A stretch of 64,000 nt of DNA from Harmonia axyridis (lineage: Eukaryota; Arthropoda; Insecta; Coleoptera; Coccinellidae): assembly GCF_914767665.1 (NCBI RefSeq), contig NC_059507.1:7130001-7194000 (forward strand), in the 5' to 3' direction. This document shows positions 56,360-64,000 of the stretch, piece by piece. Position 1 is the first letter of the stretch. The number at the start of each line of letters is the position of its first letter. The translations under genes were made by a program, and so were the position numbers. The notes under the pieces were generated by a model. That model did not search any database. It was given only the letters and a program-made list of their open reading frames with translations, and was not told the DNA's origin.

Positions 56360-57330
56360 TACAATCCATTCACCGTAACATCTGCACCAGCCACATAATA
56401 ATTGAGGTCCAATCTAACCACCAGCCCAAAAATTGTACCAAACAGTGACACGTTTGCGATAGAGAGGCATTTCAACAATCATTCTTGGGTTTTCCGAGCT
56501 CCAAATGCAACAATTCTGCTCATTAACGCAGCATTCGAGGTTAAAATGCGTCTTTCTTATCACTGATAATGATTCTTCTATTTAAATCCGGATCATTTTT
56601 AAGCATTTCAAGAATCCAATAAGCGAAGATCTGACGTTGCTGGTGATCGACCGGCTTGAGATCTTGTGTTAAATGTACTTTAAGAACCTCAGGACCTAAA
56701 ACTTCATACAAAATACGGTGTAATGTCGTTTATAGAATGCATCATTCCCAAGATCGACGAGGAATCAACAAATCTGGGTTTCCGTCAACACCACGGGATA
56801 CAGCAGCAATATTCTCAGTTGATCTTGAGCGACGTACACAGTTTCGATTCTTCAGATCACTAACTTGTCCCAACAGCTCAAATTTTTTCACCAGCTTCAC
56901 TATTTCCGGCTGAGCAAGTTCTTCCAGTTCAGGCTTTAGAAAGTTTTTCAACATTGACACATAACGCTGGGTATTACTGTGACGGTGACATTTTCCTCCT
57001 CGAAAAAATAAGGGCCTATCACTCCGAATTGAGACACAGCTCACCAAACTTAGACTTTAGGTGAATGGAGTGGTCTTTCATGGTTGAAAGAGTTGAAGAA
57101 GATTACATGCAGCCCAGTACCAGAAATTTTGCTTATTTACTGTTCCCGAAAGGTGAAAATGTGCCTCATCACTACTTAAAAAAGTTGCTCTTGGCGAGAT
57201 GCGCTGAATAATTTCCTCACAACAATTTTTGCGGTTCTCGTAATCAGCAGCACTCAACTCTTGAACAAGCATGATTTTATACGGGTGAAATAATGAATCC
57301 TCATACAGAACCCTCCTCAAAGATCGGTCT

Positions 57331-58353
57331 GCCTTCCCAAAGCTATCTCATGCCTCCGTGTAGAGCGTCTTGATGAATGCTTGACTGCTACTCGAACAGC
57401 CTGTACATTTTCCGGTGTTTATACCGTCATCCTGTATATTCATGTCATTAGTCCCTCATATAAATCGATAGTTTAATTTGAGGGAGTACTTTTTGTTTAA
57501 TTCTTGTATCTGTAAACTTTGATGATGAATATATGTTATTATTATTATTATTATCCATGTCCACGCCCTCGTCGTGTACTTCCTGTTTTCTTAAATTGAA
57601 GAGCCCAAGTTTTGATTGTGTTCTTAGAGGGGACTGATATGTTGATAGGAATGCCTAAATGCTCGCTGGGTCGCGATTACAGAATTGTTATTTTCGTAAA
57701 ACGTGCAAACGGCCAAGCCTCACTACACTTCGGTCCAAAAAATGATGCTGTTGAAAAACTGCTGACTCTAAGGAACACAAAGACTCTTTCCGCACCTAAC
57801 TGGGCCCACCACATCAGGAGAAATAACCTGTCAAAACTCGTCAATCGGCTCTGCCGCACCCTATAGTATCACTAATATCTCCATCGTAGTGGAGTTTCTT
57901 ATCATTATCATCATGATACTCATCCTCCGTCAGTTCACTGAAAAGACGAATTAAAAAATGCTCATCTCAAATATTTCGTGACGGAATGATATAGAGTTCA
58001 AAGAAGGTTTTCAGCTCCAACGTTTCGGACTTTTCGAAGACCCTGATGGCGACAAAACGAAGCGGTCACCAATTCAACCCCGATTAACTCTCGGTAATTA
58101 TCGTCAGCGTCTTCTCTGCATAAGTTCGCGAGACAGGCGAAAAAGCTGGCAGAGCCGAACATTCATGAACAAAAATTAATTCTTCTCTTATAGAGACGAG
58201 ATGAATGGTCCGAAATTTCATTAATTTGAGTGTCGGTGCGACGAAAACAAAATCCGACTAAGACTTCAGATATTCACGGGGAAGGAGAGGGGAGTCCTTT
58301 CATGAACGCAGGTTCGTCTCTAGCAGACTTTCACCCTCATAATTGGTCATGAT
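57331..58353. other. Unassigned sequence with a possible HTH scrap
   Basis: Reverse strand 57650-57580 reads NTIKTWALQFKKTGSTRRGR, resembling the RxWxxxFxxTGS segment of transposase HTH domains. It is too short to classify. The (TAT)n tract at about 57533-57555 is a microsatellite. Bases 57990-58330 are GC-richer without a recognisable gene. Confidence 0.35.
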
Positions 58354-59429
58354 CAGTGGCGGCAGGTGACTCAATTTTTGTGAATGAATAATTGCAGATT
58401 ATTTGAAGAAAGTATTAGAAAATACCTGGAAGGTACTTTTAAGAGCTCGTTCATTCATGCGCCCTTGGAGACCACAAAATTGTACAGCGTTTCCCAATTA
58501 GAGATTTCATTTTTATATTACAAAGGAAACAAGTATATTTCAAGAGAAATCAATGGATGTTCATTTCATTGTAAAGAGGAAGGCAAGACAAACACGTCTC
58601 GGCATTGATGCAAATAGATGGTCTATTTCTTCTTGAGGCATACTATCCAAAGCTACCTGTACTTCATGTCACAGAGCCGCCAAAGTCCATGGAGGCTGGG
58701 GTAAATTTCCAAGTCTTCTACCCATGATGTCCCAAACCTGCTCTATGGGCGAAAGATCGTGGGATCTGGACGGCCATAGCAAAAGATTCACATGGGTCGC
58801 TTCGAAAAAGTTAAAACAAACTTTGGCAACATGAGGTCGGGCTTTATCTTGCTGGAATATTGGATTCTCGAGCCGGTTAAGGTAAGGGAGAACATATAGC
58901 TCCACTATTTCGTGAAGGTACCGCAGAGCTGTCATGTTACCTCGAATAAAGAAAAAAGGTGACCTACTTGCATGTGCAATAGCACCCCATACCATAACGT
59001 CTACTGTACGGTGTTCATGACGCTCAACATCAAACTGAGATTCACGTCTTTCTCCCTGGCGTCATCTTACCCTTCTTCGGCAGAGAAGGTGCTTTAGGAC
59101 TACCAAATTTCCGAGTACTGTGATTGTAAAATTTTCGCCATTTTTGTGGTAAATTTTAACAAATTTACGTACAAAAATAACTTATAATTTTTAATTTTCT
59201 TTACTTTCCGGTTGTTCTCATAATATACGTATCAGGGGTATGTCTGTGCGATAAAATGATGAACATGGAAATCGATAATGTACAAGATGTAGGATCCCCA
59301 TTCAATTTGACGTCCTCTTTCTCCTCTGAACCGTCAAGCCTTACGTAACACATCACCCTGTATATTATCATCGCACACAAGTCCGATGTCAATTCTTAAC
59401 GTAACCAAATAGGTCACGAGCCGCCACTG
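58354..59429. mobile_element. Non-autonomous hAT element carrying a Tc1 fragment
   Basis: CAGTGGCGGC opens at 58354 and its inverse GCCGCCACTG closes at 59429. The 8-bp flanks are GTCATGAT (58346-58353) and ATCATGAT (59430-59437), an 8-bp duplication with one change. No hAT transposase is encoded. The middle contains a Tc1 transposase piece (58591-59081). The ends resemble but differ from the hAT at 37048-38779. Confidence 0.8.
58591..59081 (-). pseudogene. Captured Tc1 transposase fragment
   Basis: Homologous to 28090-28580 of the Tc1 copy: VMVWGAIAHASRSPFFFIRG, NPIFQQDKARPHVAKV (second Asp), SHDLSPIEQVWDIMGRRLGN (Glu) and LPQPPWTLAAL, then shifted text to QEEIDHLFASMP. Both edges stop within coding sequence and no Tc1 terminal repeat is present, so it did not arrive by ordinary Tc1 transposition. 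Confidence 0.8.
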
Positions 59430-59437
59430 ATCATGAT

Positions 59438-60879
59438 CCAATCGAATCACAACGAGTAGATGGATTTTTTGGGGGTGAAATGGTAATTTGGTGGGGGAAA
59501 ATCAATCATACGGCTGGGAAGATAATTAATTTCATTAAGGTTATTTCGCGTTGTAGATTTGGAGGGGCACGGGCTAAATAGGGTTCAATATTTTGAACTG
59601 TGAGGAACACTTCGAAGTTAGCCAGATCTTGACTCTTTCTAGAAGTTCGAGACTAATTTTCTTCAAGTATTCTTATCCTATTATTTATGTATATCCTAGT
59701 TTCCGCATTCATTTGGATTATGCAAGGTGTCCCAAAAGAAACCCCACAGGTAAAAGTGCATAGGCGTCAAATCGGGACTGCACAGAGGCCATCAAATGTC
59801 ATCTTTCTCATAGCAGAGACGAATCAATCAAACTTAAGGACGAATTCCTCTTCTTCTTCCTCTTCCTTATCGTTTGGGACAATTCCTGGCTCAAAATGCG
59901 AAAAACACAGACATTGTGACTTTACTACCGTTTCAGAGAACGAGCGCTCAGCGTTCAAATTTCACGAATATTATCCGAAGAGACGAAATAGCGTCGTAAT
60001 AGTTTCACAATTTAATTGCTTTCAGGAACTGATGCAGAGGAGTTGGAGGATACCTGGTCCGAAATAATTCGAATTGTTTCGAGAAACTATTTGTGGATTA
60101 TGCTGTTTATTGAACTATAGAACAGAATAGATGAAAATCCTTCGTTTGATGTGAATAACTCAATTATTCGAGATACTTCTATCGTTATTAATGATAATTT
60201 AATTTCAACTGAGACTGTTATGATCTAAGAGTTCGTTATTCACTCAATCAAACAAATTTACTGCAAGTAGATGCCATTTGAGGGTGTATTCTGGACTCCA
60301 AATTGATATTCGACGTAAATATTGGTCAATTTGAAGATAAGTACAACTAAAATTTTGGATAAACGGAATTAAGGTGTTGTTTTTGTTTTTCTTATAATTC
60401 GAATTCGATCTAGATGAAATTCTACATTTAGATATATAATAGTACTGTTGAGTTTTATGCAAATATTGAAACATTGGAGAATTACGTGGCCTGGATGTCC
60501 AGACCTGAACTGACCGATGCATTTCGAACATGCCTACGTGTACTATCCTTTCCTCAAAGCGATGTTGGAAATGAAAGCTTCATCTAACATATGGGATTTC
60601 ATATCTGTTCCTCGCATGAATCTTTACCATATCAGGAACTGGTATTGCCAAGACTGCATACTTATTTAATACAGACTGTGATCTCCAAGAGCGCATGAAT
60701 GAATGAGCGCCTTATTTCCATTATTATTTTAATCTGATTAATTAGTGAAGACACCTTTTCTCACATCAGATTTTCATGTAATCGAATCAAAATCTATGTA
60801 GGATCCAGTTAGATTTCCAGTAATCTGCTAAGAGTACGGCCAAACACTTATTGAACTAGGGGTGGTACTTGGTACTTTC
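59438..60879. other. Unassigned sequence
   Basis: No supported gene. The frame at 59687-60067 (+) contains a Ser run and no known motif. GCAAGGTGTCCCAAAAG at about 59724 resembles a transposon-end phrase, without a partner. Confidence 0.35.
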
Positions 60880-61260
60880 CCCCGATATCGGGGTGTGGCC
60901 AAGTTGGAAGAAGCGAAGTCGATAGCCAGAGGAGATCAGAGTTCAGAGTAGGTCAGAGAGTCTAAGTCGAAGAGAGGTCAGACTTAGTTATCGGTCCGTC
61001 GAGGCTCAAGAAGTAAGACGTAAAGACGTTTCGCGAACTAGAATAAGACGAGTCGCGAACGAATCAAAGACGAGACAACCGAAACTTAAAGCTAGACAAA
61101 GACGAGATATTCGAATAATTAACATTCGACGAGTTTGGGACGAAATTCATTACCGCATATACTGTGTTTGTACTGTAAATGTGACTTTGTAAATAGATGT
61201 AAAGAATTGAAAGAGTTTAATTATTACAAACCCGAGCAAAGTCACTGAGAAGAAAACGAA
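60880..61260. other. Purine-rich block, possible LTR or other repeat
   Basis: It starts with a perfect palindrome CCCCGATATCGGGG (60880-60893). The following ~330 bp (TGTGGCCAAG...TTATTACA) is GC-richer and rich in GACGAG/AAGACG words, unlike its AT-rich surroundings. TG...CA ends suggest an LTR, but no target duplication is seen, so the identity is open. Confidence 0.25.
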
Positions 61261-62066
61261 AGGCCAGGTTATCGAATCATACCTCTAGGCGATCGATTAA
61301 CCAAGCCTACCAACCCTATCTATGTGTTTATCGGAGTCCATATTTGCTTCCAACTTTTCAAATTATATTTTATCCAATTTGTAAACTGGGAATGCTCTGA
61401 ATTTTTTTCTGTCGTCGAATACAAATATCGATTAACAGAAAAAAAACTAATAAAAGTTACCGAAAATGAAGAAGAAGCGTAACATTCCTTTATATTCTCC
61501 ATTTACCAATCGAAATTACAGATTTATCGAAGCATATAAAACGGAATATTCTGCACGTTAATCCCCAATAAGTATAAAATCAACCGAGCCTAATACATCT
61601 GCAACGGTGCCCCGTACTAAAGCCACTGTTACGCAGCCAAAGTTTTACACCTTAATCCCCTAGGGATGACAACTCGGACAAATTGTCCCAGGACGTGTAT
61701 TAGGCCAATGAAGCCACTGGCGGGCCACCAGGGTGCTAAACCGCCCTTATCTTCGCCATTTCACCGTCCTCCCAACTCAAAAGTAACTCCACAGACCGAC
61801 CGAGGGATGTCCGTTTAAAGTAGACTTCCCCAGTCACAGAACATTCATAGTTAAACGAGTTTAAGCGGCCTAATTGAATTTCAACAGGATTGGAAAGCGT
61901 GTAGGATGTTTCTAGTTGTGGGGGAAATTCGATTCAAACTTCGTGTGTTCCCTTGCTATTTCGGCATTTCGCAGGTTATGGAGACATGATGCATCGATTT
62001 TTTTCTGTTTTGTATATCAAATAATAGTTTTGCTAATTCTTAATAACATCATTTTGGTTTCTTATT
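61261..62066. other. Unassigned sequence
   Basis: No supported gene. Bases 61590-61880 are GC-richer (CCACTGGCGGGCCACCAGGG, CCGACCGAGGGATGTCC) with no recognisable reading frame or RNA fold family. Confidence 0.35.
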
Positions 62067-62089
62067 GTGTAATATCTTTTTTCGGCAAC

Positions 62090-62117
62090 CGTCCGGGAAG
62101 TGCTCACTTCCCGGACG
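62090..62117. repeat. Perfect 13-bp-arm hairpin CGTCCGGGAAGTG
   Basis: CGTCCGGGAAGTG, a CT spacer, then CACTTCCCGGACG. GC-rich arms in AT-rich DNA. The TCCGGGAAGT word recurs in the next palindrome. Confidence 0.9.
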
Positions 62118-62143
62118 CTTTTACTCTGAGAAAGTAGCATTTC

Positions 62144-62185
62144 CCGGCCTAGTCCGGAAAGTACGTACTTCCCGGACTAGGCCGG
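62144..62185. repeat. 42-bp palindrome, 21-bp arms, no spacer
   Basis: The left arm starts CCGGCCTAGTCCGG and ends AAGTAC; the right arm mirrors it (GTACTT...CGGACTAGGCCGG) with a single mismatch. A near-perfect uninterrupted palindrome of this length is expected to be unstable unless young or selected. Confidence 0.9.
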
Positions 62186-62340
62186 AAAAGAATCATAGAA
62201 TCCATAACAACCGAGATAACGGCTGACAGTTCATATGAAATTAGTTGTCAAAAATTTGCATGTTTTTTTATCGCAATCGTAATAAAATATGGAAAGCAGC
62301 AGCGATAGTGTTATTTAACATGGTTGCCGAAAAAATATTG

Positions 62341-62460
62341 TACGCAACACGCCCGAAAATAGTTTTTTTGGACTCACAGACTTCCAGGACTCGCTTACGC
62401 TCGTCCTGGAATTTTGTCTATTCGTCCAAAAAAACCCTATTTTCCGGACTTGTTACGTAA
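62341..62460. repeat. Variable-stem hairpin E3
   Basis: Arms: TACGCAAC...CCCGAAAATAG...TTTTTTTGGAC...AGAC...TTCCAGGAC, mirrored by GTCCTGGAA...GTCT...GTCCAAAAAAA...CTATTTTCCGG...GTTACGTA. Apex GGACTCGC-TTAC-GCTCGTCC. Boxes CAACACG, ACTCGC...GCTCGT and CTTGTT. Confidence 0.85.
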
Positions 62461-62484
62461 ATTACTATTTTCTATTTCAGTATC

Positions 62485-62534
62485 GTAATGAGTTCATTAC
62501 AGTTCGAAAAACAGTGCTGTAATGAACTCATTAC
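62485..62534. repeat. Perfect 18-bp-arm hairpin
   Basis: GTAATGAGTTCATTACAG (62485-62502) and CTGTAATGAACTCATTAC (62517-62534) are exact inverses with a 14-base loop. The arm itself is nearly palindromic (TAATGAGTTCATTA). Confidence 0.9.
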
Positions 62535-62902
62535 AGCATCGTTTTCAGTTATATTTTTCGTTTTGTGGTTGTCTATACCTACACTGACTTCAAATCCTAT
62601 CGAATTTCAACAAAATAATTGTCAATATAATATAATTTGGATATAGTGAAATGATTGGCAACATTATTCGTAATTTCTCTTAATTCTGGTGGTGTTAAAT
62701 CGATTTCGTCAGACAAAATTCACGAATTTAATGCGTAATTGTAAATTATTTCAAAACTTACGATTCATATTCAAATTCCGTAATCTGTCACACCAACTGC
62801 CAAGATACAATACAAAAGTCACTAGGATATATAATCTGAATTTTTCATTGAATTTCGACAATATTTCACAAAACTTGACTGAAATAGAGAAAATATCGTC
62901 TA

Positions 62903-63016
62903 ATACTCGTTGCAGAAGGCAATTCCAACACTCATGCGTTCCAAAACTCGCTCCTTCGTCGCTCGTTTTTGAATTTCACATTCGTGTTGGAATAGGAGCT
63001 CATTCTGCAACTTGTT
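62903..63016. repeat. Variable-stem hairpin E4
   Basis: Arms GTTGCAGAA...ATTCCAACAC...AAAAC, mirrored by GTTTTTGAA...GTGTTGGAAT...TTCTGCAAC. The apex box is ACTCGC-TCCTTCGTC-GCTCGT. Flank boxes ATACTCG and CTTGTT. The stem sequence is unrelated to E1-E3. Confidence 0.8.
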
Positions 63017-63122
63017 TCAGAATATACTAATCTGATATTTTACTTTTCGAGGATGTAAATTTTTTTCTTAATAGTTTATTTTTCAATTATTCTGATCTTA
63101 TGTTGATTACTGATTTGAAGTA

Positions 63123-64000
63123 TTAGGTGTAGTAAAAAAAATAAAAAGAAATCCATTATTTTTCGAATGAATGGATTATTTATCTATGTCTCGCGTTGTA
63201 TGAGCCCGATCGGGTTCCAATAGAAGGCGTTAGAAAGATTAGATATCGTACTACAAAATCTTTTCTGGAAGTTTTGTGATTGGTTGACTCAGTTTAGTTT
63301 GAGCGCGCGTCGAAGATGTTCACTAGCAAAGAGAAAATACGCCTTTTTTTACAGTTTTTCTTCGATATGTAAAGAGTGCTTATGGTCTTGATAATGTAAC
63401 AGCCAATCACGCTCAATTTTTGTTTTATCTATTGCGTAATTTCAATGTCAATGTTGCAGCACGCACTAGAAGGCCAATTGTCGAAAATGTCGATAACATC
63501 ATGAACATTCTCGAGACCGACCTTCATATTAGCACTGTTTCGATTGCCCAAGAGCTAAAGATTGTACAAAAAACCGTTTGGAACTATTTGCATAAGGCTG
63601 GTCCCAATAAAAAGCTCGATGTATGGGTACCACACGAATTAACGCAAAAAAAACCTGAATCACAACAAAATCGACTCATTTTTGAAGCAGTTGGCGACTA
63701 GTGATGGAAACGACAACGTCAAGCGAAAACGGTAGTGGTCGAAACGCAGTGAGTTGGCAAAAACGGTGTCCAAGCTAGAATTTACGGCCAGGAAGGTTTT
63801 GCTGTGTGTTTGGTGGGATTGGCAGGGAATTATCTACTATAAGCTGTTCCTCTGCGACACACGTTTCAACTCGGAACTGTACTGTCAACAATTGAATCCA
63901 CCTTATTGTCCAGACCTGACACCAAGTTTTTACCATCTGTTCCTGTTCATGGCGAAAAATTTTCCTGGGGAAAAATTCGCTTCAACAGAGGCTTGTCAAA
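63123..64000 (+). mobile_element. Third mariner type, runs off the window
   Basis: Starts TTAGGTGTAGTAAAA right after a TA (63121-63122), the canonical start of irritans/mellifera-group mariners. The right end lies beyond the window. Confidence 0.7.
63316..64000 (+). pseudogene. Mariner transposase pseudogene (partial at window end)
   Basis: MFTSKEKIRLFLQFFFDM and a TAA, then shifted AYGLDNVTANHAQF, RRPIVENVDNIMNILETDLH, STVSIAQELKIVQKTVWNYL (HTH 2), KKLDVWVPHEL (linker) and a TAG. KVLLCVWWDWQGIIYYKLFL and SELYCQQLNPPYCPDLTPSF follow. Two stretches are deleted: the first catalytic block, and the whole HDNARPH block (LYCQQL joins NPPYCPDL directly). The usual SPDLAPSDY Asp has become Phe. It is inactive. 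Confidence 0.8.

Larger units (their letters stand above)
55050..57330 (-). pseudogene. Two joined DD41D-like transposase relics, host of copy C
   Basis: Downstream order on the reverse strand: ENRKNCCEEIIQRISPRATF then LSSDEAHFHLSGTVNKQNF, RPLFFRGGKCHR, QRYVSMLKNFLKPELEEL. Then, out of order, come the N-terminal blocks EIVKLVKKFELLGQVSDLKN, RSRSTENIAAVSRG and IPRRSWE. A second catalytic start follows (NLECCVNEQNCCIWSSENPR, RVTVWYNFWAGG, VTVNG). Copy C interrupts at 56360, and beyond it are VTCHTSNETIAILQKSF, LGSLDFFIWAHMKVEVYANT and LKDRIREVIEDIQ-like text to about 55050. So the catalytic part of one relic abuts the HTH part of another. Confidence 0.7.
62067..62345. repeat. Inverted repeat enclosing two strong palindromes
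   Basis: AATATCTTTTTTCGGCAACC (62071-62090) is mirrored by GGTTGCCGAAAAAATATT (62322-62339). The enclosed 230 bp hold the palindromes at 62090-62117 and 62144-62185. The right arm overlaps the start of hairpin E3. Confidence 0.7.

Noticed and set aside
57612..57866. 84-codon forward frame between relics
   Set aside because: No family resemblance; downstream of a microsatellite and beside transposase debris on the other strand.
59687..60067. 126-codon frame with a serine run
   Set aside because: Low complexity and no known domain; begins within unassigned repeat-like text.
60894..61228. Second solo LTR (TG...CA)
   Set aside because: Ends fit only by the two terminal dinucleotides; flanks GGGG and AACC do not form a target duplication and inverted ends are absent.
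62090..63016. CRISPR-like array or rho-independent terminators
   Set aside because: The hairpins are not regularly spaced repeats with unique spacers, and the genome context is animal nuclear DNA.

Overview
The window looks like AT-rich insect nuclear DNA. The evidence is one spliced UDP-glycosyltransferase gene with a TATA/TCAGT arthropod-type core promoter, GT-AG introns, and remains of animal mariner, Tc1, hAT, non-LTR and tyrosine-recombinase elements. A beetle is my best guess, but that is inference. There is no prokaryotic organisation, CRISPR array or rRNA.

Only one gene looks clearly functional and host-derived: a 518-codon, three-exon UGT at 44881-46673 (+), with signal peptide, donor-binding signature, C-terminal membrane anchor and KKTQ tail. 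Nearly all other recognisable sequence is transposable-element debris. (1) DD41D-spaced Tc1/mariner elements: 2499-3436, 24191-25129, 55437-56359, plus older relics around 40417-41990 and 55050-57330. (2) Mos1-like DD34D mariners: 34198-35478, with all 345 codons present but two stops; and fragments at 10536-11843, 47550-48660, 48661-48739 and 50346-51282. (3) A second mariner type with TTAGGCCAATTGAAAAG ends: 19292-20549 and 36462-39399. (4) Tc1 DD34E elements: 22173-23315, 27094-28711 and a captured piece at 58591-59081. (5) A third mariner type runs off the right edge. (6) hAT elements: 37048-38779 (8-bp target duplication, inserted in a mariner) and 58354-59429. (7) Non-LTR retrotransposon fragments at several sites, one split by a solo LTR (49196-49528). 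(8) A two-exon Crypton-type tyrosine recombinase fragment between 24-bp inverted repeats (15117-16006).

Layout: 1-2.5 kb, interrupted MITE; 2.5-3.4 kb, DD41D; 3.9-7.1 kb, tandem array of ~870-bp units carrying a LINE tail; 7-16 kb, AT-rich with simple repeats, mariner and SINE pieces and the recombinase; 16-21 kb, hairpin/MITE cluster and a mariner; 22-29 kb, Tc1 and DD41D copies; 31-34 kb, recent tandem duplications; 34-39 kb, mariners and hAT; 40-42 kb, chimeric relic; 44.6-46.8 kb, UGT; 47.5-51.3 kb, nested mariner/LINE/LTR; 52-57 kb, LINE and DD41D relics; 58-59.4 kb, hAT; 62-63 kb, dense inverted repeats; 63-64 kb, mariner.

The most unusual signal is a set of five ~110-120 bp hairpins (16016-16124, 31585-31702, 31866-31983, 62341-62460, 62903-63016). 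They share short boxes: ACWCG before the stem, ACTCG...CTCGT at the apex, and CTWGTW after the stem. Their stem sequences differ, and two of them show paired compensatory changes between arms. This looks like a repeat family in which fold and boxes are kept and stem sequence is free. I do not know a name for it.
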